A stretch of DNA of 64,000 nucleotides from JBAYDV01 sp041672845 (GTDB lineage: Bacteria > Bacteroidota > Bacteroidia > Bacteroidales > UBA932): contig JBAYYV010000003.1 of NCBI GenBank assembly GCA_041672845.1, positions 62,001-126,000 on the forward strand. The letters are read 5' to 3'. The first letter of the stretch is position 1. Each line of letters begins with the position of its first letter. This document shows, piece after piece, positions 8,359 to 17,436 of the stretch. Under the pieces are notes generated by a model that ran no database searches, was not told where the DNA came from, and saw only the letters and a list, made by a program, of their open reading frames with translations. The position numbers were made by a program, and so were the translations under genes.

Positions 8359-9504
8359 TTAAGCTAAGAATCCAAGTAATAGACCAGCTGCGACAGCACT
8401 TCCGATGACACCTGCTACGTTAGGTCCCATGGCATGCATTAATAAGTAGTTAGTAGGGTCGTATTTTAGACCTTGACACATAGATACTCTAGCTGCATCT
8501 GGTACTGCTGATACGCCAGCGTTTCCGATAAGAGGATTGATTTTGTTTCCAGGTTTTAAGAACATGTTCATAATCTTCACGAATAATACACCACAGAATG
8601 TAGCCATTACAAATGAAAGTGCTCCAATTCCAAAAATTTTAATTGAACTAAGTTGTAAGAATTTGTCTGCTTGTGTAGAACATCCTACTGTTAACCCGAT
8701 TAAAATAGTAACTATATCTATTAGAGGACCACTTGCTGTATTGGCTAAACGACGAGTAACACCACTTTCTTTAAGAAGGTTACCGAAGAATAACATACCT
8801 AAAAGAGGAATACCTGAAGGTACTATAAAAGCAGTAGTAAGGAAACCTATAATAGGGAAGATTCTCTTTTCAGTAGGAGAAACAGCCCTAGGGGCTTTCA
8901 TTCTAATTAATCTTTCTTTTTTACTAGTAAGTAATTTCATAATAGGAGGTTGGATAACAGGTACTAAGGCCATATATGAGTATGCCGATACGGCTATAGC
9001 TCCCATAAGGTCTGGTGCTAATCTAGAAGATAGAAATATAGCAGTAGGACCATCAGCACCACCGATAATACCTATAGCTCCAGCTTCTGCAGGTCCGAAT
9101 CCGATAGCGAGAGCTAGGGAATAAGCACCGAAGATCCCGAATTGAGCGGCAGCTCCTATAAGAAGAAGTTTTGGATTGGATATTAAAGAAGAGAAGTCTG
9201 TCATCGCACCTATACCTAAGAAAATTAATGGAGGATAGAATCCTTTCTTAACACCATAGTATAAGATATTCAATACTGAACCATCTTCATAAACTCCAAT
9301 GTTCAAGCCTTGCATCATAGGAATATTACCTATGATAATACCAAATCCAATAGGAATTAATAACATTGGTTCCCATTCTTTCTTAATGGCAAGATATATG
9401 AATAAAAGACCTATCGCTATCATAATAAGATATTGATAGTTAGCGTTAGCGAAACCAGTATATTGGTAAAATTGTTTTAGATTTTCAATTATTGTACTGT
9501 TCAT
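8359..9504 (-). CDS. mmdB: Na+-translocating decarboxylase subunit beta
   Basis: A 381-residue, very hydrophobic protein of the OadB/MmdB/GcdB family, which moves Na+ out of the cell while decarboxylating carboxybiotin. The family motif GIIGGADGPTAIFLSS, holding the Asp needed for Na+ binding and biotin decarboxylation in OadB, is present, as are the glycine-rich LIGNAGVSAVPDAARV and the C-terminal HAMGPNVAGVIGSAVAAG. The gene lies 4 bp after the biotin-carrier gene and closes the operon. With the epimerase and carboxyltransferase upstream, the substrate is most likely methylmalonyl-CoA; oxaloacetate is the alternative. Confidence 0.93.
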   Translation of the reverse strand: MNSTIIENLKQFYQYTGFANANYQYLIMIAIGLLFIYLAIKKEWEPMLLIPIGFGIIIGNIPMMQGLNIGVYEDGSVLNILYYGVKKGFYPPLIFLGIGAMTDFSSLISNPKLLLIGAAAQFGIFGAYSLALAIGFGPAEAGAIGIIGGADGPTAIFLSSRLAPDLMGAIAVSAYSYMALVPVIQPPIMKLLTSKKERLIRMKAPRAVSPTEKRIFPIIGFLTTAFIVPSGIPLLGMLFFGNLLKESGVTRRLANTASGPLIDIVTILIGLTVGCSTQADKFLQLSSIKIFGIGALSFVMATFCGVLFVKIMNMFLKPGNKINPLIGNAGVSAVPDAARVSMCQGLKYDPTNYLLMHAMGPNVAGVIGSAVAAGLLLGFLA

Positions 9505-9508
9505 TTTA

Positions 9509-9952
9509 TTATTCTATTACAGCTAATGCTACTCCTTCAAGCACTGAGTCGCCTTTGGTTACATTAATACTTTTTATTTTTCCATTAATAGGAGATTGAA
9601 TTTCATTCTCCATTTTCATAGCTTCTAGCATAAGAATAACCTGGCCTTTTTTAACTTCATCACCTTCTTTGCAGTTAACGCTAAGGATGACTCCTGGAAG
9701 TGGTGAAGGTACAGAAGTTCCTTCTCCAGTAGAAGTAGATGGTTTAGAAACAGGTGTAGGTAGAGGTGCTATAGGTGCTTGGTTAGTACTTACAGAACGA
9801 ACCATATTTATTTCTTTATGTTTGGTAATAGGCTTTTCAAATTCAACGTTAAAACTAGTACCGTTAACTTCTACGGAAGCCTTGGTATTTTCTAAGTCAT
9901 TAATGGCTACATTATAGTCATTGCCGTTTATTTTTAGCTTGTAATTTTTCAT
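9509..9952 (-). CDS. mmdC: Biotin carrier subunit of the decarboxylase
   Basis: A 147-residue biotin carrier. An N-terminal domain (1-50) is followed by a Pro/Thr/Ser-rich flexible linker (about 55-82) and a biotinyl domain with the attachment motif EAMKMEN, where Lys113 is expected to carry biotin. The protein moves CO2 from the carboxyltransferase to the membrane beta subunit. Its start shares a base with the stop of the upstream gamma-type gene (TAATG), so the two should be co-translated. Confidence 0.93.
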   Translation of the reverse strand: MKNYKLKINGNDYNVAINDLENTKASVEVNGTSFNVEFEKPITKHKEINMVRSVSTNQAPIAPLPTPVSKPSTSTGEGTSVPSPLPGVILSVNCKEGDEVKKGQVILMLEAMKMENEIQSPINGKIKSINVTKGDSVLEGVALAVIE

Positions 9953-10878
9953 TATATCCTCTTTTTCTTATTTTTTCTTTGTGGTGTTTGACGAATACCT
10001 CTAATTTTTTGTGACCAAGGTGAATATTGCTTATTAGTATGTGACATAGTAATAGTAAGACTTTCCTCATCATGAGCTTCACTTTCTTGTCTATAAAGAT
10101 GTAATCCCATAGCGATAGCTGCATATACTTCATTAGAAGTTTCAGCCACATTTATATTAGCTTCACCTTTCTTTTTAGAAACTTTATCTGATGTTTCTTG
10201 TAAGTGTTTTACAGAAACTTTTCCAGTAAATTTGAAAATAAAGACAAGTAATATTAAAGCTATGAATACTACACTCATACAAGTAATAGCCATAAGAAAT
10301 CCTTTAGGATCGACCTTAGCCATTTTCATGGATTTAGTTTCCGTAATTCTTTCTACGTTACTAGCATTAGCAGTAGCTGTAGGGAATACTTCCCAAGGAA
10401 CATTAGAACCATCAATAGATCCTTCACCGTCAATGATTCTACCAAAGGATTGGTTTTCAGTAAGTTCAGGAACAGTGATTCTATCTACTATATTTACTCC
10501 ATCAGAAGATGTAAAATAAAGAGTATCCCCAGCTGCTATTTTGAAATTAGCATAAAATGTGCCTATTGCTTCAGCATTAAACCAAATAATACGAAATTGA
10601 CGAGGCTTAACATAAGTTCGTGCATCATTTTTAGTTATTTGATGTTTTTTTAAATTATTTCTATCGTTAGAAATGAAACATCCACCCATTTTAACTGTAC
10701 CAAAAGAAGAGTTAAATATTTCTAACCACTGGCTGTGTTGACCATATTTATCTAATGCATTAGTCGTATTATGTAACATAACCTCATTTAGACGTATGTC
10801 TCCTTGATTTTGTGCACAAATACATACAGAAAAAAGTAAAACAGATATCAGTATTATTATTTTCTTCATATTCTTCAT
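9952..10878 (-). CDS. OadG-family gamma subunit with extracytoplasmic domain
   Basis: I start this at the ATG at 10876-10878, one base past the stop of mmdA, giving 308 residues; an in-frame start at 10899 inside mmdA is less likely. A signal peptide (MKNMKKIIILISVLLFSVCICAQ) is followed by a beta-rich domain of about 150 residues resembling lamin-tail-like (LTD) domains (IRLNEVMLHN, WLEIFNSS, GGCFISND). One membrane helix follows at about residue 195-220 (FLMAITCMSVVFIALILLVF), then a basic cytoplasmic tail with EVYAAIAMGLHLY, the OadG signature-like stretch. It should anchor the carboxyltransferase to the beta subunit. The large outer domain is not part of classical OadG. Confidence 0.8.
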   Translation of the reverse strand: MKNMKKIIILISVLLFSVCICAQNQGDIRLNEVMLHNTTNALDKYGQHSQWLEIFNSSFGTVKMGGCFISNDRNNLKKHQITKNDARTYVKPRQFRIIWFNAEAIGTFYANFKIAAGDTLYFTSSDGVNIVDRITVPELTENQSFGRIIDGEGSIDGSNVPWEVFPTATANASNVERITETKSMKMAKVDPKGFLMAITCMSVVFIALILLVFIFKFTGKVSVKHLQETSDKVSKKKGEANINVAETSNEVYAAIAMGLHLYRQESEAHDEESLTITMSHTNKQYSPWSQKIRGIRQTPQRKNKKKRI

Positions 10879-10879
10879 A

Positions 10880-12442
10880 TTATAGAGGAATGTTATCATG
10901 TTTCTTAGCAGGGTTAGAAAGCTGTTTATTAGCTAACTGTTCTAAAGCTCTGATAATGCGGAAACGAGTGTTTCTAGGTTCGATTACATCATCTATATAA
11001 CCATAACTGGCTGCTTGATAAGGATTACTAAATAATTCATCATATTCTTTCTTCTTCTCAGCAGCAATTTCAGCTTTTTTATTAGGATCTTCTTCAGCTT
11101 TAATAGCTTTAGCATATAATACTGATACAGCACCATCGGCGCCCATAACAGCGATATTTGCTGAAGGCCAAGCATAATTAATATCACCTCTAAGCTGCTT
11201 GCAACTCATGACAATATGAGATCCACCATAAGATTTTCTTAATGTAATAGTAATCTTAGGAACAGTAGCTTCACCATATGCAAACATAAGTTTAGCACCG
11301 TGAAGAATGATACCATTATATTCTTGTTGTGTACCAGGTAAAAATCCAGGAACATCTACAAGTGTAACAATAGGGATATTAAATGCGTCGCAGAAGCGTA
11401 CAAATCTAGCAGCTTTTCTAGAAGCATTGCTGTCTAGCACACCAGCTAAATATTTAGGCTGATTAGCTACTATACCACAAGAAGTACCACCAAAACGTGC
11501 AAAACCTACTATAATATTTTTAGCCCATTCAGCATGAACTTCCATAAATTTACCATCATCGACGATATCACCTATTACTTTATACATATCGTAAGGTGTA
11601 TTAGGATTGTCAGGAATGATTTCGTTAAGAGAATCTTCTAGACGGTCGATAGGGTCGTTGGTCGCTACGTATGGAGCTTCTTCCATATTGTTTTGAGGAA
11701 TATAACTTAATAAGTTTTTGATTACCTCAAATACATCTTCTTCTGTTTCACACGCAAAATGTGATACTCCACTTTTAGATGCATGTACCATGGCACCACC
11801 TAATTGTTCTTGAGTTACATTTTCTCCAGTTACTGATTTTACTACTCCAGGACCTGTAAGGAACATATAACTAGTACCTTCAGCCATTATAACGTAGTCC
11901 GTAAGAGCAGGAGAATAAACTGCACCACCAGCACAAGGACCTAAGATAGCAGATATTTGGGGAATAACACCTGAAGCTAAAATATTTCTTTGGAATATTT
12001 CAGCATAACCACCTAAAGCTGTGATACCTTCTTGGATTCTTGCTCCACCTGAATCGTTAAGACCAATACAAGGTGCTCCCATCTTCATAGATTCATCCAT
12101 GATTTTACAAATCTTCTTAGACATCGTCTCAGATAATGATCCCCCAAATACTGTAAAGTCTTGAGCAAAGATATAAACAAGTCTTCCATTAATAGTACCA
12201 TAACCTGTTATGACACCATCTCCTAAAAATTTATTAGCATCCATACCGAAGTTTGTACAACGATGTGTTACAAACATATCGTATTCTTCGAAACTACCAT
12301 CGTCTAAAAGTAATGAGATTCTTTCACGTGCGGTATATTTACCTTTTTTGTGTTGAGAATCGATTCTTTTTTGACCTCCTCCAATACGTGCCTTGTCGCG
12401 TAATTCTATTAAAGATTTGATTTTTTTAAGCTGTTCGCTCAT
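10880..12442 (-). CDS. mmdA: Methylmalonyl-CoA decarboxylase alpha subunit (carboxyltransferase)
   Basis: A 520-residue carboxyltransferase of the propionyl-CoA carboxylase beta / MmdA family. It contains [35 protein letters not shown] (acyl-CoA site glycine loop), [20 protein letters not shown] and [11 protein letters not shown], and ends in IIRALEQL. It transfers the carboxyl of methylmalonyl-CoA to biotin on MmdC, giving propionyl-CoA. The epimerase upstream and the Na+-pump subunit downstream support decarboxylase rather than carboxylase use. It is cytoplasmic and of normal length. Confidence 0.95.
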   Translation of the reverse strand: MSEQLKKIKSLIELRDKARIGGGQKRIDSQHKKGKYTARERISLLLDDGSFEEYDMFVTHRCTNFGMDANKFLGDGVITGYGTINGRLVYIFAQDFTVFGGSLSETMSKKICKIMDESMKMGAPCIGLNDSGGARIQEGITALGGYAEIFQRNILASGVIPQISAILGPCAGGAVYSPALTDYVIMAEGTSYMFLTGPGVVKSVTGENVTQEQLGGAMVHASKSGVSHFACETEEDVFEVIKNLLSYIPQNNMEEAPYVATNDPIDRLEDSLNEIIPDNPNTPYDMYKVIGDIVDDGKFMEVHAEWAKNIIVGFARFGGTSCGIVANQPKYLAGVLDSNASRKAARFVRFCDAFNIPIVTLVDVPGFLPGTQQEYNGIILHGAKLMFAYGEATVPKITITLRKSYGGSHIVMSCKQLRGDINYAWPSANIAVMGADGAVSVLYAKAIKAEEDPNKKAEIAAEKKKEYDELFSNPYQAASYGYIDDVIEPRNTRFRIIRALEQLANKQLSNPAKKHDNIPL

Positions 12443-12461
12443 TTTCTTGGTTTTTTAGTTA

Positions 12462-12872
12462 TTATTTTGGTTTATGACAAAGTTCTGTAAGAATACCACA
12501 AGTAGATTTAGGATGAAGAAAAGCTATTTCTAATCCTTCAGCACCATCCCGAGGTGTTTTATCAATAAGTCTAATGCCTTTTTCTGAAGCATCTATTAAT
12601 GCTTCTTGAACGCCAGTTTCAGTAGCAAAAGCTAAATGATGCATACCTTCTCCTTTCTTCTCTATGAATTTAGCAATATTGCCGTCAGGAGTAGTACTTT
12701 CAAGTAATTCAAGTTTAGTTTGTCCTATTTTAAGAAAAGCAGTTTTTACATGCTGATCTTTAACTTCTTCAATGTTATAACATTTAAGTCCAAGAACATT
12801 TTCGAAATAAGGAAGTGCTGCATCAATAGATTTAACAGCTATCCCTATGTGATCTATATGAGATAATTTCAT
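12462..12872 (-). CDS. mce: Methylmalonyl-CoA epimerase
   Basis: A 136-residue glyoxalase-fold protein. The metal-ligand histidines expected in this family are seen in HIDHIGIAVKS and GMHHLAFAT, with the acidic ligands in KLELLES and GILTELCHKP. It interconverts (R)- and (S)-methylmalonyl-CoA, linking B12-dependent methylmalonyl-CoA mutase to the decarboxylase encoded next to it. It lies 15 bp after yebC and 19 bp before mmdA, within one operon. The length matches the family. Confidence 0.95.
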   Translation of the reverse strand: MKLSHIDHIGIAVKSIDAALPYFENVLGLKCYNIEEVKDQHVKTAFLKIGQTKLELLESTTPDGNIAKFIEKKGEGMHHLAFATETGVQEALIDASEKGIRLIDKTPRDGAEGLEIAFLHPKSTCGILTELCHKPK

Positions 12873-12887
12873 TTTATTGAATTTTAT

Positions 12888-13634
12888 TTATTCATCATTT
12901 TCGTCATCACTAGTATCTAGAGTATGATAAATGTTAAGAACATCTTCATCTTCTTCTAATTTAGAAATAAGACCATCTAGACCTTCTCTCTGAGATTTCT
13001 GTAATTTAATTAATTCTATATTAGCAAATCTAACGAACTGACCTGATACTAATTCATAACCATGGTCTTCAATGTATGTCTGAATATTACCGAAAGATTC
13101 AAAAGCACCATAAATACCTATGATATTTTCTTTTTCATTAGCTATGAACACTTCTTCACCACCGAAATCGATAAGATCTAATTCTAATTCATCTAAATCA
13201 AGTTCTTTACCAGGTTTCATTTTGAAAACACATTTTCGGTCAAACATGAATTCTACACTACCTTGAGTTCCTAGACTACCACCATGTTTAGTGAAATAAC
13301 TTCTTATATTAGCTACAGTACGATTATTGTTATTAGTAGCCGTTTCGATAAGGAATGCGATTCCATGAGGACCGTAACCTTCATATATTATCTCCTTATA
13401 ATCAGAAACATCTTTTTCATATGAATTTTTGATTGCCCTTTCCACATTGGCTTTAGGCATATTTTCGGAATGAGCTGTAGAAATAAGAGTTCTAAGTCTA
13501 GGATTGTGCGCGGGATCAGCACCACCTTGCTTGGCAGCAATAGTGATTTCTTTTCCTATTCTAGTAAATGTACGGGCCATATTGCCCCAGCGTTTAAACT
13601 TACGCTCTTTTCTAAATTCGAAAGCTCTTCCCAT
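12888..13634 (-). CDS. yebC: YebC/PmpR-family protein
   Basis: A 248-residue member of the YebC/TACO1 family, with the typical opening MGRAFEFRKERKFKRWGNMA (usually MAGHSKWANIKHRK in other phyla), ARTFTRIGKEITIAAKQGG, NMPKANVERAI and YEGYGPHGIA. The family has been described both as transcription regulators and as factors helping ribosomes through difficult peptide stretches; the sequence does not decide. The gene begins 1 bp after the TPR gene and is transcribed towards the decarboxylase genes. The C-terminal tail is acidic. Confidence 0.93.
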   Translation of the reverse strand: MGRAFEFRKERKFKRWGNMARTFTRIGKEITIAAKQGGADPAHNPRLRTLISTAHSENMPKANVERAIKNSYEKDVSDYKEIIYEGYGPHGIAFLIETATNNNNRTVANIRSYFTKHGGSLGTQGSVEFMFDRKCVFKMKPGKELDLDELELDLIDFGGEEVFIANEKENIIGIYGAFESFGNIQTYIEDHGYELVSGQFVRFANIELIKLQKSQREGLDGLISKLEEDEDVLNIYHTLDTSDDENDE

Positions 13635-13635
13635 C

Positions 13636-14313
13636 TTATTTAATATTTAATCTAGTTATGTATTTATCTATCTCACTACCTTCATAGGTATTAGGATAAT
13701 TATCTTTAATTTCTTGGTAATATTTTAAAGCTTGATCTTTATTACCTAATTCTTCACTAGCTATACCAGCTTTTAATAAATAAGAAGCACTGAACTGATT
13801 ATTAGCTAATTTAGAAGCTTTAACATAATTACTAACAGCATTCTTAAAGTCATTATTTATAGAATAAGCATCACCCACACAGCTAAGAGCTCTACCCATT
13901 AAAATAGGATCATCAGAATCAAATTTCTTTAAGTAAGAAATAGCTTCCTCAGCTTTGTTAGTTTTTAATGCAGAAACACCAGCATAAAAATAAACGACTT
14001 CACCGGCTTTACTACCATATTCGTCTATTATTTGAGAGAAACCTAAAGCATTGCCGTCACCGTTTAAGGCAGCATCATAATTCTCAGCCCTAAAAAGCTG
14101 TTCAGCTACAAACATTTGACCAAGGGCTTCTTTTTTAAGGGGTTTTACATAGAACTGCATAACAGCCATATAAATAGCTACAATAGCTATGAGTATAATA
14201 AGTCCCCATGTAAGTAATTTCCCGTATTTCTGTATGAAAATTTCAGTTTTAGAAAATACTTCTCCTACATTTTGTGCAGTTTCATTATGCACGTTTTTAT
14301 TATTATTAGACAT
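13636..14313 (-). CDS. Membrane-anchored TPR protein
   Basis: A 225-residue protein with a hydrophilic Asn-rich N-terminus, one membrane helix at about residues 33-55 (LLTWGLIILIAIVAIYMAVM) and three to five TPR-like helical repeats after it (ALSCVGDAYSINNDFKNAV, LLKAGIASEELGNKDQALKY). The build resembles YfgM-like tetratricopeptide proteins, one of which has been linked to periplasmic chaperone traffic, but no enzymatic motif is seen. It is the first gene of the minus-strand run and lies divergent from recF. Its function is unknown. Confidence 0.75.
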   Translation of the reverse strand: MSNNNKNVHNETAQNVGEVFSKTEIFIQKYGKLLTWGLIILIAIVAIYMAVMQFYVKPLKKEALGQMFVAEQLFRAENYDAALNGDGNALGFSQIIDEYGSKAGEVVYFYAGVSALKTNKAEEAISYLKKFDSDDPILMGRALSCVGDAYSINNDFKNAVSNYVKASKLANNQFSASYLLKAGIASEELGNKDQALKYYQEIKDNYPNTYEGSEIDKYITRLNIK

Positions 14314-14350
14314 ATTTTATAGTTTATTATTTTGATTCATTATTATCTCG

Positions 14351-14358
14351 CAAATATA
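14351..14358 (-). promoter_or_regulatory. Probable -7 element for the TPR-yebC-mmd operon
   Basis: CAAATATA on the plus strand reads TATATTTG on the minus strand, a match to TAnnTTTG, 38 bp before the TPR gene start. No clear -33 TTTG is seen at the normal distance. Confidence 0.5.
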
Positions 14359-14390
14359 GGAAAAAACTATAAAACCCTACCTATTTTTTC

Positions 14391-14398
14391 TATCTTTG
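14391..14398 (+). promoter_or_regulatory. Probable -7 element for recF
   Basis: TATCTTTG lies 21 bp before the recF start, so the leader would be very short. A -33 element is not obvious. Confidence 0.5.
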
Positions 14399-14419
14399 TA
14401 AAAGAAAAAAGCTAACCTA

Positions 14420-15523
14420 ATGTATCTAGAGAAAATAATTCTATCAAATTTTAAAAATATTGCTTCATGCGAAGTGACTTTTTCACCGAACCTAAATGTT
14501 ATTTGTGGGAATAATGGTGAGGGAAAAACTAATTTTTTAGATGCTATACATTATCTTTCTATGACTAAATCTTTTTCTAATAGTTCTGATAAATTCACTT
14601 ATTCTTATGATGCTGAGCAGTGCACTTTATTTGGGAATTATTTTTTAAAAGGACAAAAAGAAAAAATAGCTATAAAGGTAAGGGCTAAAGGAGATAAAAT
14701 AGTTAAGCGTAATGATAAATCTTATCCCAAAATATCAGAACATATAGGCCTTTTACCAGTCGTTATGATTTCTCCGTCTGATACAGCATTGATAAATGCA
14801 TCTGGAGAAGACAGAAGACGTTTCTTAAATATGATTCTTTCTCAGTTAGATTCTAAATATCTTAAATCTTTACAATCTTATAATAGGGTATTAGTGCAGA
14901 GGAATCATTGTCTTAAAATCCCAAACCCTTCATGGTTGTTAATTGATACTTTCTCAGAAAAATTAGCAAAAGATGCTGATTATATTTACTTGAAAAGAAA
15001 AGAGTTAATAGAAAAATTATCAATAGGTCTGAAAGATTATTATAGTATTATATCAGGAAATAAAGAACAAGTCTATATGTCATATACATCTGATTTGAAT
15101 AAAGCTACTTTATTAGATTTACTAGAAAATAATAAAGAAAGAGATACTATATTAAAATATACTTCTTGCGGAGTTCAGAGAGATGACATATCATTTGTTA
15201 TGAATGATTATCCATTAAAGAAATGTGCTTCTCAAGGTCAACAGAAATCGTTTCTTATTTCATTAAAGATGTCCCAATATAGTCTTATGAAAGAGCAATA
15301 TGGTTTCCGTCCCATACTATTATTAGATGACGTCTTCGATAAATTAGATGCTTCTCGTGTGAAATTCCTTATTAATATGGTAGCCGAAGAAGGTTTTGGA
15401 CAAATATTTATCACTGATTCAAATAAAGTTAGAATAGCCAAATTAGTTAATTCTATAACTGACGAGAATAAATTCTTTTTAGTTCGTAATGGAGAAATAG
15501 AAGAGACTACTGAAATAGATTAA
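14420..15523 (+). CDS. recF: DNA recombination/repair ATPase RecF
   Basis: A 367-residue SMC-like ATPase. Walker A is GNNGEGKTN (30-38), the ABC-type signature region reads KKCASQGQQKSFLISLKMSQ and Walker B is RPILLLDDVFDKLD; LEKIILSNFKNI opens the protein as in other RecF sequences. RecF binds gapped DNA and helps load RecA. It stands at the head of a short plus-strand group with the DciA-like gene, a common order in Bacteroidota. Confidence 0.95.
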   Translation: MYLEKIILSNFKNIASCEVTFSPNLNVICGNNGEGKTNFLDAIHYLSMTKSFSNSSDKFTYSYDAEQCTLFGNYFLKGQKEKIAIKVRAKGDKIVKRNDKSYPKISEHIGLLPVVMISPSDTALINASGEDRRRFLNMILSQLDSKYLKSLQSYNRVLVQRNHCLKIPNPSWLLIDTFSEKLAKDADYIYLKRKELIEKLSIGLKDYYSIISGNKEQVYMSYTSDLNKATLLDLLENNKERDTILKYTSCGVQRDDISFVMNDYPLKKCASQGQQKSFLISLKMSQYSLMKEQYGFRPILLLDDVFDKLDASRVKFLINMVAEEGFGQIFITDSNKVRIAKLVNSITDENKFFLVRNGEIEETTEID

Positions 15524-15631
15524 ATCTAATGCCCATAATTAAAGCTAATTTCTATAATTAAGGCCCTACATTAAGGCTGATACCTACAATAATAAAGATT
15601 ATAATTACATAAAAAGATTAGTAGAAAATAA

Positions 15632-15919
15632 ATGAAAAAAGGAAGAGCTATATTAGTGAGTGAGATTCTCAGAAAATATCTGAAGGGTTCAGGCCTAGAT
15701 AAAGATATGAAACGTATAGAGATTCTTATGGCTTGGGATGAAATTAGTGGAGTAGAAATAAAGGATAGAACTCAACGATATTTTAAAGATGGGGTCTTAT
15801 ATGTTACTGTAAATTCATCTATGCTTAGAACAAATCTTTATTATCAGAAAGAAGGTTTATTAAGAGAATTAAATTCCAAATTTACAGATAATCCAGTCCA
15901 TAAAATAGTCCTCAAGTAA
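15632..15919 (+). CDS. DciA-like (DUF721) protein
   Basis: A 95-residue basic protein, MKKGRAILVSEILRKYLKGS followed by a WDEISG motif and DGVLYVTVNSSMLRTNLYY, typical of DUF721/DciA-like proteins. DciA helps load the replicative helicase in many bacteria; the short Bacteroidota forms are assigned by similarity only. It follows recF after 108 bp. Its last codons (GTC CTC AAG TAA) are also the first copy of a 14-bp tandem repeat running downstream. Confidence 0.8.
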   Translation: MKKGRAILVSEILRKYLKGSGLDKDMKRIEILMAWDEISGVEIKDRTQRYFKDGVLYVTVNSSMLRTNLYYQKEGLLRELNSKFTDNPVHKIVLK

Positions 15920-16034
15920 TAGTCCTCAAGTAATAGTTCTCAAGTAATAGTTCTCAAGCAATAGTCCTCAAGTAATAGTTCTCAAGCAATAGTCCTCAAG
16001 TAATAGTTCTCAAGTAATAGTCCTCAAGTAATAT
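15909..16034. repeat. Nine tandem 14-bp repeats between dciA-like gene and pdxB
   Basis: The unit TCCTCAAGTAATAG is repeated nine times head to tail with no gaps, varying at position 2 (C/T) and position 9 (T/C); the last copy ends in T. The first copy covers the last codons and stop of the upstream gene. The repeats fill almost the whole space to pdxB. Confidence 0.97.
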
Positions 16035-16043
16035 GTGGTAAGC

Positions 16044-17216
16044 ATGAAAATAATAGTAGACAAAAATATCCCATACCTAAAATCAGTTTTAGAGCCTTAT
16101 GCAGAAGTAAAATATATGGATGGCGGGGATATCGATTTCGAAAGTTCAAAAAATGCAGATGCTTTGATTATCCGTACTAGAACTAAATGTAATAAATATT
16201 TATTAGAAGCGATTACTAAAACCCAGACAGAAAATTCTATTAGGGATTCTAAACTTAAAGGCCATGTGTCACATTCTAAAGTATCTATTATAGCGACTGC
16301 GACTATTGGCACAGATCATTGTGATACTAATTATCTAAAATCAAATATTATAGTATTGGCAAATGCTCCTGGCTGCAATGCCGGAGGAGTAATGCAATAT
16401 GTTTGGACTTCATTATATATGTTAGCATATGGTGATAAGTTTAAAGATTATAAAGGTCGTTCTGGAGTAAATATTGATTCACATATATATAATATAGGTA
16501 TAGTAGGAGTAGGAAACACTGGAGGCAGAGTAGCGGATCTAGGAGAAAAACTTGGATATAAAGTGTTAAGGAATGACCCTCCTAGAGTAGAAAAAGAAAA
16601 TATTATTACTTATGATGGGAATATATCTAGTTATCCTAAAGGAGCTTTCTGTAATCTTGATTATCTATTGGAACATGCAGATATCATAAGTCTTCATCTT
16701 CCCCTTAATTCTACTACTATTCATATGGCAGACAGGCAGTTCTATAAAAAATGGAAACATCCTCACATCTTTATAAATGCTTGTAGAGGTGAATGTGTAG
16801 ATGAAGCTGAATTACTGAAGTTTAAGGAGAATTTAGATGGCTTGATTATAGATGTTTGGAATGACGAACCAGCGAATATTTCATTAGCCTTATTGGCGGC
16901 AGCCGATATTACTACACCTCATATAGCTGGATATTCCATAGAAGGGAAAATGAATGGTACGGCTATGGCAGTTAGAGCTATTGCTAAGCATTTTAAAATT
17001 AAAGAATTATATAATTTTTACCCAGCAGAAAAACAGCAGTTCGAAGATGATAATTTTATCGATATGACAGAAGTTTCAGGTTTTGAATTAGCTAAGAAAT
17101 TACATAAAATATTTCCAATAGAAGGAATATCTAATCGTTTACAAGCGAATCCTAGAGAGTTTGAAAAGATTAGAAAATCGTATGAATTACGAAGAGAGTT
17201 TTGTTATAAAAAATAG
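16044..17216 (+). CDS. pdxB: Erythronate-4-phosphate dehydrogenase
   Basis: A 390-residue D-2-hydroxyacid dehydrogenase. I start at ATG 16044 (MKIIVDKNIPYLKS); a GTG at 16035 is in frame but adds only three residues. PdxB features are the opening VDKNIPY, IATATIGTDHCDT, ANAPGCNAGGV, the NAD-binding IGIVGVGNTGGRVA, INACRGECVDE and TPHIAGYSIEGK with the catalytic His, plus the C-terminal PdxB-specific domain. It acts in de novo pyridoxal phosphate synthesis. An extra 20 or so residues (around TKTQTENSIRDSKLKG) lie before IIATATIG compared with the usual protein. Confidence 0.92.
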   Translation: MKIIVDKNIPYLKSVLEPYAEVKYMDGGDIDFESSKNADALIIRTRTKCNKYLLEAITKTQTENSIRDSKLKGHVSHSKVSIIATATIGTDHCDTNYLKSNIIVLANAPGCNAGGVMQYVWTSLYMLAYGDKFKDYKGRSGVNIDSHIYNIGIVGVGNTGGRVADLGEKLGYKVLRNDPPRVEKENIITYDGNISSYPKGAFCNLDYLLEHADIISLHLPLNSTTIHMADRQFYKKWKHPHIFINACRGECVDEAELLKFKENLDGLIIDVWNDEPANISLALLAAADITTPHIAGYSIEGKMNGTAMAVRAIAKHFKIKELYNFYPAEKQQFEDDNFIDMTEVSGFELAKKLHKIFPIEGISNRLQANPREFEKIRKSYELRREFCYKK

Positions 17217-17436
17217 ATAAAAATTTTAAGTGAGTAATATTTTTATAAAAAATCTAAAATCCATAAGAAAATTAAAATCCATAAAAATCTAAAATTTATA
17301 AACAAATAAGAAATAAAGAAATAGATAATATGTGTAAAAACATTTTTATTCAGAGATAAAGTAGGATAACTTTATAAAAAAATACTTTTCAGACAAAATA
17401 AAATATAAGACCTTTAACAAGAAAATAATAGATATT

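Noticed and set aside
8537..9124. A long frame antisense to the decarboxylase beta gene
   Set aside because: The minus-strand gene has all OadB motifs and fits the operon; the antisense frame is a by-product of its codon use.
15909..16034. Repeat array considered as a CRISPR
   Set aside because: The units are contiguous with no unique spacers, are only 14 bp long, and no cas gene is near. The same applies to 19975-20111 and 46381-46650.
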